From Methylobacterium gnaphalii (lineage in GTDB: Bacteria > Pseudomonadota > Alphaproteobacteria > Rhizobiales > Beijerinckiaceae), in the NCBI RefSeq assembly GCF_007992215.1, contig NZ_BJZV01000004.1, positions 124,001 through 188,000 on the forward strand: a stretch of 64,000 nucleotides of DNA, in the 5' to 3' direction. How positions within the stretch are numbered: position 1 is the first letter of the stretch; every line of letters starts with the position of its first letter. Shown here piece after piece: positions 37,781 to 50,368 of the stretch. A program made the position numbers and the translations under genes. Below the pieces are notes generated by a model. That model did no database searches, was not told the DNA's origin, and was given only the letters and a program-made list of their open reading frames with translations.

Positions 37781-39862
37781 ATGTCGGTCGATGGGATCGC
37801 GCTGCTGGTCTTGAGCCTCACCGTGATCGCGCTGACGACCATTCTCGTCGTCGCCATCCGGCGCAGCGGCCCACTGACGCACGAGGCTGACGATGCCGAG
37901 GTGCTGCAGGATCGCCTGTGGCTGCTCGCCGAGAGCGAGGAGCGATACCGGACCCTGATCGAGGCGACCACCGAGTGCATCGTCCAGCGCGACGACCAGG
38001 GCCGCATCACCTTCGCCAACGAGGGGTTCGCCGCGATGCTCGGCGCGCGGCCCATCGATCTCCTCGGCTCCAGCGTGCAGCTCCCGATCCTGGAGTCGGG
38101 TGAGGTCGTGCAGCGTCCCGACGGCGTGCGCCAGATCGAGGAACGCGTGCTGCCGGTCGATGGCCGGCCGCGCTGGTTCTCCTTCATCGAGATGCCGGTT
38201 CAGGGCACGGGTGGCGCGCCGCACTGGCTGCGGGCCGGCAGCGACGTTACCGCCCGGATCGAGGCCGTCCGCTCGCTCGACGAGGCCAAGAGCCGGGCCG
38301 AGAGCGCCAACATCGCCAAGTCGCGCTTCCTCGCCACCGTCAGCCACGAGTTCCGTACGCCGCTCAACGGTATCCTCGGCATGGCCGATCTCGTGCTGGA
38401 GACGGGCCTCGATGCCGAGCAGCGCACCTATGTGGAAGCCGTGCAGACCAGCGGCCGGGCGCTGCTGACGCTGGTGGACGGCATCCTCGATTTCTCGCGA
38501 ATCGAGGCCGGAAAGCTCGACCTCGCATCCGAGCCCTTCGACATCGCCGCGACCGTCGAGGGTGTCGTCGAGCTGATGGCGCCGCGCGCGCAGGACAAGG
38601 GCCTGGAAATCGCTCTCGACGTCGCCGAGGATTTCCGGTGTCAGCGCGTCGGCGATGCGGACCGGGTGCGCCAGATCCTGCTCAACCTCGCCGGCAATGC
38701 CATCAAGTTCACCGAGACCGGAGGCGTCGGCGTCAGCCTGTCTCAGGCGGATGAGGCGGTGGTCCTGTCGATCGAGGATACCGGGCCCGGCATTCCCGAG
38801 GAGCGGATTCCGATGCTCTTCGAGGAATTCGAGCAGGGCGACGGCAGCGCGAGCCGCAGCCATGAGGGGACCGGCCTCGGTCTTGCCATCACGCAGCGGC
38901 TCGTGGACCGCATGGGCGGGCGCATCGAGGTGAACTCGAAACCCGGCCGCGGCAGCACGTTCCGCGTGATCCTCCCGCTCCCGCTCGCGGGAGACGAGGT
39001 GGCGGTCCGCGCACCTTCGCTCCGAGCGCGCAAGGTGCTGATCGCCGCCGATTCCCCATTCCAGGCCCCCTATCTCGCGCGGCGGCTCTCGCGCTCGGGC
39101 GCGGCGGCCGTCATCGTTCCGAGCGTAGAAGCGGCGCTCGACGCGCTCGACGGAGCCGGCTTCGATGCGGTCATCGCCGATCGGTCTCTGGGGGATGCCG
39201 ACGTGCGCCGTCTCGCGGCCGAGGCTCGGCGCAGCGGCGTGCGCTGCAGCCTGATCCTGCTCTCGCCCTTCGACCGCCGGGAGTTCGGCGCGCCGGGCGC
39301 GGCCGGGTTCGACAGCTACCTGATCAAGCCGGTGCGCGCCCGCTCGCTGTTCGACCGCCTGCTCGAACCCGGCGCCGGACCCGCAGCGGAGACGTCTGAG
39401 ACGAGGCCGGCTCCGCGCTCCATTCCCGCCCAACCGGCCATGTCCTCGACCGCGAAAGGGCGGCACCGACCCGGAACGGGGAAGCGCGTGCTTCTCGCCG
39501 AGGACAACGCGATCAATGCACTGCTCGCCACCAAGGCGCTGGAGCGCCTCGGTGCCACGGTGACGCTCGCCCGCGACGGCATCGAGGCCGTGGCCGCGGT
39601 CGAGGCGGCAGCAGAACCCTTCGACCTCGCGCTGATCGACATCCGCATGCCCGGCCTCGACGGGCTAGGCACGATCCGGCGCATCCGTGCCCTCGAAGCT
39701 GCCGGAGCACCGGTGCCGCATCTCCTGGTCGCGCTGACCGCGAACGCAGCCGGAGAGGACGAGCGGGTCGCCCGCGAGGCCGGCTTTGACGACTTCCTGC
39801 CCAAACCCCTGGACCTCAAGGCCTTGCCTGGACTGCTGGAGTGGCGCTCGCAGGCGGCCTGA
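37781..39862 (+). CDS. Hybrid sensor histidine kinase (PAS-HisKA-HATPase-REC-REC)
   Basis: 693 residues from the ATG preceded by GGAG; an ATG at 37724 is in frame but lacks a ribosome site. One membrane helix (IALLVLSLTVIALTTILVVAI) is followed by a PAS domain (ERYRTLIEATTECIVQRDD). HisKA has ATVSHEFRTPLNGILGMAD and HATPase has NLAGNAIKFTETGG. Two receivers follow: a divergent one (VLIAADSPFQ, with DAVIADRS and LIKPVR) and a canonical one (VLLAEDNAINALLA, ALIDIRMPG, PKPLDL). The output partner is unknown. It diverges from trpA across 239 bases. Confidence 0.92.
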   Translation: MSVDGIALLVLSLTVIALTTILVVAIRRSGPLTHEADDAEVLQDRLWLLAESEERYRTLIEATTECIVQRDDQGRITFANEGFAAMLGARPIDLLGSSVQLPILESGEVVQRPDGVRQIEERVLPVDGRPRWFSFIEMPVQGTGGAPHWLRAGSDVTARIEAVRSLDEAKSRAESANIAKSRFLATVSHEFRTPLNGILGMADLVLETGLDAEQRTYVEAVQTSGRALLTLVDGILDFSRIEAGKLDLASEPFDIAATVEGVVELMAPRAQDKGLEIALDVAEDFRCQRVGDADRVRQILLNLAGNAIKFTETGGVGVSLSQADEAVVLSIEDTGPGIPEERIPMLFEEFEQGDGSASRSHEGTGLGLAITQRLVDRMGGRIEVNSKPGRGSTFRVILPLPLAGDEVAVRAPSLRARKVLIAADSPFQAPYLARRLSRSGAAAVIVPSVEAALDALDGAGFDAVIADRSLGDADVRRLAAEARRSGVRCSLILLSPFDRREFGAPGAAGFDSYLIKPVRARSLFDRLLEPGAGPAAETSETRPAPRSIPAQPAMSSTAKGRHRPGTGKRVLLAEDNAINALLATKALERLGATVTLARDGIEAVAAVEAAAEPFDLALIDIRMPGLDGLGTIRRIRALEAAGAPVPHLLVALTANAAGEDERVAREAGFDDFLPKPLDLKALPGLLEWRSQAA

Positions 39863-39946
39863 CGAGGTTCGCGGCGGAAAAGCGCTTGCCTTGCCCGGCT
39901 TGCAGGCCCGATCACTCTCGCCGTCGGAGAGAAGGCTAAGGCTCGG

Positions 39947-40282
39947 ATGAAGGTTTCGGTTTGTGCGCTCGTCCTCTCGCTGCTGGCCTCGGCCGTTGCG
40001 GCCCAGGATAAGCCCCTGGTCATCCCGCAGGTCGAGGGCGCGAAGCAGGGCCGCGTGATCGGCCGGGCCATCGCCTGCGGCGTTCCTCAGGAGCGCACGG
40101 GCGCGGCGATCGCAGTGAACCGTCAGCGGATGCTGGCCGCGGTTGGCGCGGCCTTCACCGAGGATCGCTATCTGCCGGCGCTCAACGACGCGACGTCGTT
40201 CGAGGCGAGCTTGCCGAAGCCGTCCGAGGCCGCTTGTGCCAAGGCCGTGACGGAGTTCGAGGCCCTGGAGCGGGCGCACTAG
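39947..40282 (+). CDS. Small secreted protein of unknown function
   Basis: 111 residues. An N-terminal signal (KVSVCALVLSLLASAVAAQ) suggests export with cleavage after AVAAQ or near it. The mature part is about 90 residues, with Cys in IACGVP and EAACAK that could form a disulfide. I do not recognise a family. It starts 84 bases after the hybrid kinase and is followed by another orphan gene. Confidence 0.7.
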   Translation: MKVSVCALVLSLLASAVAAQDKPLVIPQVEGAKQGRVIGRAIACGVPQERTGAAIAVNRQRMLAAVGAAFTEDRYLPALNDATSFEASLPKPSEAACAKAVTEFEALERAH

Positions 40283-40384
40283 GCCGCGGCTTGGTCGATC
40301 CACCTCGCCCCCGTGACCGAATCTTAACTCTGGAGGAGCAGGGTCGCGACTGGGGGGTGTTCAATCATCGCGAAAGCTTCTCCG

Positions 40385-40972
40385 ATGAGTACGATCTCGG
40401 CCGCCTCCCAGGCCTATCCGTCGCCCAAGCAGCGCATTCTCGACAGCATTTCGAGTAAGGCTAGCGCCGGCAGCATCAGCAGCACCGACCAGACCGCCCT
40501 CGACGGCGCCGTCGAGTCCATCGACAGCAGCTTGACCAGCAACGGGTCGGTCTCGCCGAGCAGCCTCAGCCCCTCCGACCTGAAGAGCCGGATCGACGGC
40601 CTGATCTCCCAGCAGGTGGACAGCGGCGCGCTCACCAGCGACCAGGCCGACACCCTCAAACAGGTGCTCTCGCAGGGCCACAGTGGTCATGGCGGCCATC
40701 ACGGTGTCCACGGCGCCGGTGGCTCGCCACCCGCACTGCCCGCGGCCGACGGGTCAGACGATTCGGATGATTCCGACGACCCCTTCGCAGCCGTGCTGAA
40801 CGGTTCGACCGCGACAACGGGCTCGACCAGCGACCCCGCTGGCGACCTGCTGTCGAGCTTCATGAAGCAGTTGCAGGACTCGCAGAACCAGACGAGCGCC
40901 TATGGTGCGAACGGCACCAACGGCAACAACAACGGCTCCGCCAGCGCGATGCTCCTCGACTTCCAGGCCTGA
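40385..40972 (+). CDS. Ser/Asp/His-rich low-complexity protein of unknown function
   Basis: 195 residues, no signal peptide and no membrane helix. The N-terminal 95 residues alternate Ser-rich segments with helices carrying ISSTDQTALDGAVESID and LTSDQADTLKQVL, which resemble EF-hand-like helix-loop patterns without a full calcium loop. A His/Gly cluster (GHSGHGGHHGVHG) and an acidic run (DGSDDSDDSDD) follow, then a Ser/Gln/Asn-rich tail. The His cluster and acid run suggest metal binding. Function unknown. The gene has no close neighbour on its strand. Confidence 0.7.
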   Translation: MSTISAASQAYPSPKQRILDSISSKASAGSISSTDQTALDGAVESIDSSLTSNGSVSPSSLSPSDLKSRIDGLISQQVDSGALTSDQADTLKQVLSQGHSGHGGHHGVHGAGGSPPALPAADGSDDSDDSDDPFAAVLNGSTATTGSTSDPAGDLLSSFMKQLQDSQNQTSAYGANGTNGNNNGSASAMLLDFQA

Positions 40973-40994
40973 GCGCAGCCCGAAATCCAGCAGG

Positions 40995-42008
40995 TCAGAG
41001 CAGGTTCTGCGCCTTCGCCAGGGCAACGAGGTCCTTCTGCGGACGCGCGCCGATATGCTCGATCACCTCGGCCGCTGCGAGCGCCCCGAGGCGGGCGCTG
41101 GCGACGTGGTCGAGGCCGCGGGCGTGGCCGGCCAGGAAGCCGGCGGCGAAGAGATCGCCCGCGCCGGTCGTGTCGACCACCTCGTGGACGGGTGAGGCCG
41201 GCACAGACTTGACCTCGCCGCCCTTCACCACGAGGGCGCCCTCGGCCGAGCGCGTGACGAGGCCGAGCAGGTGTCGGCCCTTGGCGTCGCGCTCGTCGCG
41301 CAGAGCCTTGATCGCGGCCTCGGCGTCGTCGGTCTGGTAGAGGCTCTTCAGCTCGGCGAGGTTGGCGAAGAGGATGTCGATGCTGCCGTCACGGATCAGA
41401 CCGAGGAACTCGTCGCGGTAGCGATCGACGCAGAAGGCGTCGGAGAGGGTCAGCGCCACGGCGTTTCCGGCGCCATGAGCAATCTTCACGGCCTTGCGGA
41501 AGGCGTCCTTGGCCGCCGGCGGATCCCAGAGGTAGCCCTCGAGATAGGTGACGCGGGCGCTCTTCACCGTCGCCTCGTCGACATCGGCCGGCGAGAGCCC
41601 CTGGCAGGCCCCGAGATAGGTGTTCATGGTGCGCTCGCCGTCGGGCGTCACCAGGATGAAGCAGCGCGCCGTAGCCGGGCCGTCCGTGGCCGCGGCCATG
41701 TCGAAGCGTACGCCGGTCGCCCGCAGGTCATGCGCGAACAGGCCGCCGAGCTCGTCGTCGCGTACCTTGCCGATGAAGCCGGTTCGCGCGCCGAGAATCG
41801 CCGCGCCTGCCGCCGTGTTGGAGCCCGAGCCGCCGGAGACGACGGTGGTCTGGCCCATGGCTCCGAACAGCTCCTCGGCCCGGGCCTCGTCGATCAGGGC
41901 CATGGCGCCTTTCGGCACACCCTGCTTGGCGAGGAAGTCCTCGTCGGTCCGCGCGATCAGGTCGACGATGGCGTTGCCGAGGACGAGAAGATCAAGAGGT
42001 TGAGACAT
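40995..42008 (-). CDS. PfkB-family carbohydrate/nucleoside kinase (adenosine-kinase-like)
   Basis: 337 residues. The N terminus LDLLVLGNAIVDLIARTDE is the family pattern. GGSGSNTAAGAAILGA is the substrate-binding PfkB box 1, and DTTGAGDLFAAGFL is box 2 with the catalytic Asp and anion hole. Closest in style to alphaproteobacterial adenosine kinases, but the substrate is not provable from sequence. The ATG is at 42008; the frame is open further upstream with low-complexity sequence that does not look coding. The gene is convergent with the 195-residue orphan gene. Confidence 0.87.
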   Translation of the reverse strand: MSQPLDLLVLGNAIVDLIARTDEDFLAKQGVPKGAMALIDEARAEELFGAMGQTTVVSGGSGSNTAAGAAILGARTGFIGKVRDDELGGLFAHDLRATGVRFDMAAATDGPATARCFILVTPDGERTMNTYLGACQGLSPADVDEATVKSARVTYLEGYLWDPPAAKDAFRKAVKIAHGAGNAVALTLSDAFCVDRYRDEFLGLIRDGSIDILFANLAELKSLYQTDDAEAAIKALRDERDAKGRHLLGLVTRSAEGALVVKGGEVKSVPASPVHEVVDTTGAGDLFAAGFLAGHARGLDHVASARLGALAAAEVIEHIGARPQKDLVALAKAQNLL

Positions 42009-42151
42009 CGGGCCGTCCGGTCTGTCGGTCGAGATGGCCGGGGCTGTCGCATTGCGGCGGTGGGGCGTCAACCGACCGAGCGTGGACCCTCCGCTCTCGT
42101 CGTTCCGGGTTCCGCTTCGTGGTCCCGGAAAGTCGGTGATGGATCCCAACG

Positions 42152-42179
42152 AAAAACCCCGCCCGGTGAGGGGCGGGGT
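42152..42179 (-). terminator. Rho-independent terminator of the chemoreceptor gene
   Basis: Read leftward: stem ACCCCGCCC / GGGCGGGGT (9 bp), 6-base loop, followed by a T5 run. It lies 56 bases after the stop of the chemoreceptor gene and before the start region of the PfkB gene. Confidence 0.85.
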
Positions 42180-42234
42180 CTTTGGGGGGCAGGGTCTTGG
42201 GGAGCAGCGTCTTGGCGTTCGTCTCGGGCTGCGC

Positions 42235-43923
42235 TCAGGCGGCGCGCACGGTGGCAAGGAAGCGGTCGACCTCGCCCGTGAGCTGTTCGGCCTGCCGCGA
42301 CAGCTCGGAGGCTGCGCCGAGGACCTGGCTCGCGGCGGCCCCGGTCTCGTCGGCGGCGCTGGCGAGGCCGGCGACGTTGCTGGTGACGTCGCTGGTGCCC
42401 ATGGCGGCCTGGGCGACGTTGCGCACGATCTCCTGGGTGGCCGCACCCTGCTCCTCGACGGCGGCGGCGATCGAGGTGGCGACGCCGCTGATCTCCTCGA
42501 TCCGGGCGGTGATCGAGCCGATCGCCGTCACGGCCTGGTTGGTCGAGCCCTGAATCTGGGTGATCTGGGTGCTGATCTCCTCGGTGGCGCGTGCGGTCTG
42601 ACCGGCCAGTTCCTTGACCTCGGAGGCCACCACGGCGAAGCCGCGGCCGGCCTCGCCGGCGCGGGCCGCCTCGATGGTGGCGTTGAGCGCCAGCAGATTG
42701 GTCTGGGCGGCGATGGTCGAGATCATGGCCACGACGTCACCGATGCGGGTGGCGGCGCTGCTCAGCTCCTTCACCAGGGCGGTGGTCTGGCTGGCCTCGG
42801 TGACGGCCGCGCGGGCAAGGTCCGCCGAGCCGCCGACCTGACGCCCGATTTCCAGAACCGAGGCGCCGAGCTCCTCCGCCGCCGCGGCGACGGTGTTGAC
42901 GTTGGAGGCAGCTTCCTCCGCGGCCGCGGCGACCGAGCCGGACTGACCTGCCGTCTGGCTCGCGGTGGCGGTCATGGTCTGGGCGGTGGCCTGCAGCTCG
43001 GTGGCCGAGGACGAGACCATGCCGACGATGCTGCCGACGGCGCGCTCGAGGCCGTCGGCCAGCTCGCGCATCGTGTGCTTGCGCTGCTCCTCGGCGCTGG
43101 CGCGGGCCAGAGCGGTCTCCTCTTCGAGGCTGCGCATGCGCAGGAGGCCCTCCTTGAAGACCTGCACGGCGGCGGCGATGGTGCCGATCTCGGTCTTCTC
43201 GCCCTGGTGCGGCACGTGGACCGAGAGGTCGCCGGCGGCGAGCGCCTGCATCGGCTTGACCACGGAGGCGATACCGCGGGTCACCTGACGGATGATCACG
43301 CCGGCCGACAGCACTGACAGGACGAGGCCGAGGATCACCGCGCCGACGCCGAGCGTCCAGGTGGTGTCGTAGACTTCGCCGCTGCGCTTCTCGGCGGCGG
43401 CGGCGCCCTCGTTGTTCAGGGTGACCAGCTTGCCGAGCTCGACCGAGGCGGCGCGGCGCGGTGTCATGCCCTTGGTTTCGTAGAGGTTGAAGGCCTCCGC
43501 CTTCTGACCGTTCCGCGAGAGCTGAAGGATGTCGGCGCGCACCGTCTCGAACTGGGCGAGCGAGCTGACGAAGGCCTGGTAGATGGTGCGCTCCTCGGGC
43601 GAGGAGATCATGCGCTCGTAACCGGTCCGGGTATCGGCCAGGATCTTGCCGAACTTCTCCATGTCCTTCTCGATGGCGGCAAGCGAGGCCGGATCGACGG
43701 TCTGGGTATGGCGCAGCAGGAGGGAGCTGCTGCGGGCGGTGTAGGTGTCGATCACGCCGAGCGCGCGGATGCTCGGGAGCCAGTTCGTCTCGATCTGCAG
43801 GCTGTTCTCGCGCATGCGCTGGGCGCCGACGATGCCGAGCACGCCGAGGCCGACGACGAACAGAGTCAGCAGCGTGAAGGCCGCGATCAGCTTGGAGCGG
43901 ATGGAAAGGTTCTGGAGCGACAC
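42235..43923 (-). CDS. Methyl-accepting chemotaxis protein
   Basis: 562 residues from a GTG preceded by GAGGT. Two membrane helices ([21 protein letters not shown] and [20 protein letters not shown]) flank a periplasmic four-helix-bundle sensor of about 150 residues. HAMP follows. The signalling domain has the hairpin tip [20 protein letters not shown] and EQGAATQEI. It ends FLATVRAA, so it lacks a CheR-binding pentapeptide. The ligand is unknown. A long open frame continues about 500 codons upstream of the GTG on the same strand, but it is antisense to soxC and is not expected to be coding. Confidence 0.93.
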   Translation of the reverse strand: MSLQNLSIRSKLIAAFTLLTLFVVGLGVLGIVGAQRMRENSLQIETNWLPSIRALGVIDTYTARSSSLLLRHTQTVDPASLAAIEKDMEKFGKILADTRTGYERMISSPEERTIYQAFVSSLAQFETVRADILQLSRNGQKAEAFNLYETKGMTPRRAASVELGKLVTLNNEGAAAAEKRSGEVYDTTWTLGVGAVILGLVLSVLSAGVIIRQVTRGIASVVKPMQALAAGDLSVHVPHQGEKTEIGTIAAAVQVFKEGLLRMRSLEEETALARASAEEQRKHTMRELADGLERAVGSIVGMVSSSATELQATAQTMTATASQTAGQSGSVAAAAEEAASNVNTVAAAAEELGASVLEIGRQVGGSADLARAAVTEASQTTALVKELSSAATRIGDVVAMISTIAAQTNLLALNATIEAARAGEAGRGFAVVASEVKELAGQTARATEEISTQITQIQGSTNQAVTAIGSITARIEEISGVATSIAAAVEEQGAATQEIVRNVAQAAMGTSDVTSNVAGLASAADETGAAASQVLGAASELSRQAEQLTGEVDRFLATVRAA

Positions 43924-44166
43924 GGCGGACCTCGAGTGGCAGCCGATCAGGTCGGGGCGCGCGGCTGCGGTCCCTGTTCTTTGCTCGATAATGATTAAAA
44001 TTTGGCTGGATTTGGCACACCACATACGGTTGGAGCCTGACTTTCCGAAACCGTTGCAGTGGCGCGGCCATGGCTGATGCTGCCGGAAGCGGTCATAAAA
44101 GGTGGCGCTCCACCAGCCGCACGAGGCTGGCGGAGCGGAGCCTCTCGGACTTCCTCGGGACGACGC

Positions 44167-45477
44167 ATGGCGAAGGACAGACGTTTCAGCCGGAATGGAT
44201 CGGCCGAAAGGGCCGGGGACGGCGCCTCGCAGACGCGCCGGCGCTTCCTGTCGCGGGGAACCGCGCTTGTCGGCGGATCGATGGCCGCCGGTCTCGCGGC
44301 CGAGACGGCGCTCTCGGAGGAGGCGGCGAACGGGCCGCCGAATGTCCCCGAATGGATGAAGGCGCCTGGGGCGGATACCGGCGCGCAGCCCTACGGCACG
44401 CCCTCGCCCTTCGAGAAGCATGTCGTCAAGAACGTCTCGAAATCGCTCAAGCAGTACACCTCGGCCTCGGTCCGCACGCCGCTGCAGGAGCTCGACGGGA
44501 TCATCACGCCGAACGGCCTGTTCTACGAGCGCCACCATGGCGGCGTGCCTGAGATTGACCCGGCCCAGCATCGCCTGATGATCCACGGCCTCGTGGAGCG
44601 GCCGCTGATCCTGACAATGGAGGAGATCCGGCGCTTCCCATCGGAATCGCACGTCTACTTCCTCGAATGCTCGGGCAACCCGGACTTCAAGGCGATCCAT
44701 GCCGGGAAGACAGCCTCGGACCTCGTCGGGCTGCTGAGCTGCGCCGAATGGACCGGTGTGCGCCTCAAGACGGTGCTGGAGGAGGCCGGGCTCAAGCCGG
44801 GCGCGAAATGGGTGGTTGCGGAAGGGGCGGATTCCGCCGGCATGACCCGCAGCATTCCCATCGAGAAATGCCTCGACGATGCGCTGCTGGTCTACAGCCA
44901 GAACGGTGAGCGGCTGCGCCCGCAGCAGGGCTATCCGCTGCGCGTCTTCCTGCCCGGCTTCGAGGGCAACATGAGCGTGAAGTGGCTGCGCCGCCTCAAC
45001 GTGACGGACGAGCCGGCCTATTCCCGTGAGGAGACCGCGAAATACACCGACCTGATGCCGGATGGCACGGCACGGCAATTCACCTTCGTGATGGAGGCGA
45101 AGTCCATCATCACGCGGCCCTCGGGCACGCAGCGGGTGGAGCGTGGCTTCAACGAGATCACGGGCATCGCCTGGAGCGGTCGCGGCAAGATCACCCGGGT
45201 CGAGGTCTCGGTGGACGACGGCAAGAGCTGGCAGGATGCGGGGCTGCAGGCGCCGGTGCTCGGCAAGGCGCTGACCCGGTTCCGTCTGCCCTGGACCTGG
45301 AACGGCGAGCCGGCCCTGATCCAGAGCCGCGCCACCGATGAGACCGGCTACGTGCAGCCCACCTTCGAGGCGCTGACCAAGGCGCGCGGCATGAACTCGT
45401 TCTACCACGACAACGCGGTCATCCCCTGGCGCATCGCGGCGAGCGGAGAGGTCTCCAATGGCTATCCGAAGGCTTGA
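44167..45477 (+). CDS. soxC: SoxC-type sulfite/sulfane dehydrogenase molybdopterin subunit
   Basis: 436 residues. A twin-arginine signal ([18 protein letters not shown]) directs Tat export. The mature part has the sulfite-oxidase fold with the molybdenum-ligating Cys in YFLECSGN and a C-terminal dimerisation domain ([20 protein letters not shown]). The long N-terminal part, with [15 protein letters not shown] and PFEKHVVKN, is characteristic of SoxC rather than SorA. With SoxD it oxidises protein-bound sulfane sulfur or sulfite in the periplasm. No soxXYZAB is in the window. It overlaps soxD by 20 bases. Confidence 0.9.
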   Translation: MAKDRRFSRNGSAERAGDGASQTRRRFLSRGTALVGGSMAAGLAAETALSEEAANGPPNVPEWMKAPGADTGAQPYGTPSPFEKHVVKNVSKSLKQYTSASVRTPLQELDGIITPNGLFYERHHGGVPEIDPAQHRLMIHGLVERPLILTMEEIRRFPSESHVYFLECSGNPDFKAIHAGKTASDLVGLLSCAEWTGVRLKTVLEEAGLKPGAKWVVAEGADSAGMTRSIPIEKCLDDALLVYSQNGERLRPQQGYPLRVFLPGFEGNMSVKWLRRLNVTDEPAYSREETAKYTDLMPDGTARQFTFVMEAKSIITRPSGTQRVERGFNEITGIAWSGRGKITRVEVSVDDGKSWQDAGLQAPVLGKALTRFRLPWTWNGEPALIQSRATDETGYVQPTFEALTKARGMNSFYHDNAVIPWRIAASGEVSNGYPKA

Positions 45478-45991
45478 GATCGCCGCCGCGCTAGCCCTGG
45501 CGCTGGCCGGATCGGCCCAGGCCGAGGGCCGCTACGGGCTGGGGCGCCCGGCGAGCGAGGCCGAGATCGCGGCCTGGAACATCGATATCGACCGGGACGG
45601 CAAGAAGCTGCCCCCGGGCAGCGGCAGCGTCGCCCATGGCCGCGAGGTCTTCGCCGCGCAATGCGCCTCCTGCCACGGCGAGCGGGGCGAGCGCGGCCTC
45701 GGTGACCGGCTGGTGGGCGGCCAGGGGACGCTGACCTCCGCGAAGCCCGTGAAGACGGTGGGCAGCTACTGGCCCTACGCGCCGACCTTGTTCGATTACG
45801 TCCACCGCGCCATGCCGATGAACGCGCCGCAATCGCTCGGCAACGACGACCTCTACGCCGTGGTCGGCTACCTGCTGAACCTCAACGGGTTGGTCGCCGA
45901 CGACGCGGTGCTCGACGCGCAGTCGCTCTCGGCGGTGCAGATGCCGAACCGAGACGGCTTCGTTCCCGACCCGCGGCCCGACGTGCGCTGA
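45458..45991 (+). CDS. soxD: SoxD-type cytochrome c subunit (single heme)
   Basis: 177 residues. A signal peptide ([15 protein letters not shown]) precedes [21 protein letters not shown], the SoxD N-terminal signature, and one heme motif CASCH. The Met ligand is in MPMNAPQSL. Paracoccus SoxD has two hemes; this is the shorter single-heme form. It is the electron acceptor of SoxC. It overlaps the soxC end by 20 bases. Confidence 0.9.
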   Translation: MAIRRLEIAAALALALAGSAQAEGRYGLGRPASEAEIAAWNIDIDRDGKKLPPGSGSVAHGREVFAAQCASCHGERGERGLGDRLVGGQGTLTSAKPVKTVGSYWPYAPTLFDYVHRAMPMNAPQSLGNDDLYAVVGYLLNLNGLVADDAVLDAQSLSAVQMPNRDGFVPDPRPDVR

Positions 45992-46135
45992 GCAGTCCAG
46001 GCCATCTATTCGAAAAACCTGATCGTTTCGTTCGATCTTATTCGGGTTTTCCGGAAGCGGATGAGGGGCCACCTTCCTGTCATCAGATGACGGCCGACAG
46101 GGCCGTCACCGAACCCGAATGACAGGAGTTTCACC

Positions 46136-46261
46136 ATGACCCGTCTCGTTTCCGCCGCCGCCGTCGCTCTCTCGCTGGTCGCCGCCACCGCTGCCCAGGC
46201 CCAGAGCTACACCTCCCCCGCAGGCGTCCCGGTGTCCGCCTCTCAGGCCCACGGCCGCTAA
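46136..46261 (+). CDS. 41-residue secreted peptide
   Basis: Too short for routine gene calling, but well supported. AGGAG lies 8 bases before the ATG, codon use is GC3-rich, and a strong terminator starts 31 bases after the TAA. The peptide is mostly a signal sequence (MTRLVSAAAVALSLVAATAA, cleavage after QA) with an 18-residue mature part, QSYTSPAGVPVSASQAHGR. No family recognised. It lies between soxD and an opposite-strand secreted protein. Confidence 0.65.
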   Translation: MTRLVSAAAVALSLVAATAAQAQSYTSPAGVPVSASQAHGR

Positions 46262-46292
46262 GCCGTCAGCGCCGGCAACCCTGGCGACCGGA

Positions 46293-46325
46293 AAAAGGCC
46301 GGCTCCCGATCGGGGCCGGCCTTTT
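46293..46325 (+). terminator. Rho-independent terminator, bidirectional
   Basis: AAAAGGCCGGC, T/C mismatch, CC, short turn, GGGGCCGGCCTTTT. The stem has 11 perfect pairs, with an A-run on the left and T-run on the right, so it can serve the 41-residue peptide gene and the opposing gene at 46350. Confidence 0.85.
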
Positions 46326-46349
46326 CCATGCGCGCTGTCCCGCCGAACT

Positions 46350-49303
<2,954 letters not shown>

Positions 49304-49317
49304 CGGGCCGACCGAGA

Positions 49318-49974
49318 TCAGAACTCGATCTCGAGCTCCTCGATCTCGTCCGGCTCCTCGATTGCCGCCTGTGTCCATTCGGCGAGCAGATCCCAGGCGA
49401 GGATGGTGTCGCGGTAGGTCTGCGCCATGAAGGGCAGCTTCACGTCGTAGGTGCGAAAGCGCGTACAGACGGGGGCGTACATGGCGTCTGCCAGGGTGGG
49501 GCGCGCGCCGAACAGGTAAGGGCCGCCGGAGCGTCCCAGGCAATCCTCGAAGATCGCCACGATGCGCTCGATGTCGCCCCCGGCGCCGTTGAAGATGCGG
49601 AAGCCTGGAATATGCGCCCGCAGGTTCATCGGCAGCGCCGAGCGCAGGTTGATGAAGCCGCCATGCATCTCGGCCGAGACCGCCCGGCAGCGGGCGCGCT
49701 CAGCCGATGCCTCCGGCAGGAGGCCGGCGCCGGGATTGATCTCGTTGAGGTACTCGCCGATGGCGAGGGCATCCCACACCGTCACCGGGCCGTGGGTGAG
49801 CCGCGGCACCAGGAACGACGGTGACAGGTGCAGGAGCTCGGCGCGGGTTGAGGAATCCGAGCCCGACAGGAGATCCAACTCGAAATCGAGCCCGGCCATG
49901 CGGCAGAGCAGCCAGCCCCGCAGCGACCACGACGAGTAGTTGCGGCTGGAGATCGTGAGCGTCGCGTCCGCCAT
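49318..49974 (-). CDS. Glutathione S-transferase family protein
   Basis: 218 residues. The thioredoxin-like N domain begins LTISSRNYSSWSLRGWLL with the Ser-rich catalytic turn, then FLVPRLTHGPVTVWDALAIGEYL (the cis-Pro and Ser/Asp glutathione site). An all-helical C domain follows. The very acidic end is EEPDEIEELEIEF. The start follows AGGGGGGAAG. The substrate is unknown. It is convergent with ligA (14 bases apart). Confidence 0.88.
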   Translation of the reverse strand: MADATLTISSRNYSSWSLRGWLLCRMAGLDFELDLLSGSDSSTRAELLHLSPSFLVPRLTHGPVTVWDALAIGEYLNEINPGAGLLPEASAERARCRAVSAEMHGGFINLRSALPMNLRAHIPGFRIFNGAGGDIERIVAIFEDCLGRSGGPYLFGARPTLADAMYAPVCTRFRTYDVKLPFMAQTYRDTILAWDLLAEWTQAAIEEPDEIEELEIEF

Positions 49975-50368
49975 GTCCGTCTTCCCCCCTGCACGAGCCA
50001 TGATCGGGGATATCCAAGACTCGTGCCGTTGCATGACGCTGCCGCACGAACGGAACAGCCTTGCGCCTGATACTCAGGCTTATTCCCGAGACTGTTATGG
50101 CCTTTGGCGAGCGCGCCCACTGGCATCTGCAGGTCGAAATCCAAGATTCTAGCGTGAAAACAATCGTTTATTGCTGGCGGGCAACGTGAGGCAATTATGC
50201 TTCACTCATCCTCAAACACGCTGAACTTGTACCTTTTGCCGGTTGCGCAGTTTCGCCTCGGCCGTAACCCTTGCGGATCCGCTGTCGTGCTCGCCCGAGC
50301 GCAGACATTTCGGACCATCGTGGACGCGCTGGACTTGTCCGGCTGGTGCCCCGGGAGGCGCGGATCTG
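49975..50368. other. Intergenic region between divergent GST and phaZ genes
   Basis: 394 bases. Readable frames here have no ribosome site or coding look. It contains a possible promoter for phaZ (50171-50199). The middle part (50100-50220) is clearly more AT-rich than its surroundings, as expected for a promoter zone. Confidence 0.4.
50171..50199 (+). promoter_or_regulatory. Possible sigma-70 promoter of phaZ
   Basis: TTGCTG, 17 bases, ATTATG. The -35 is close to consensus and the -10 imperfect. It would leave a leader of about 160 bases before the phaZ ATG. Confidence 0.3.

Noticed and set aside
42235..45408. A single open frame of about 1,057 codons on the minus strand including the chemoreceptor
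   Set aside because: Only the part after the GTG at 43923 looks like a chemoreceptor. The rest is antisense to soxC and results from high GC with few stops.
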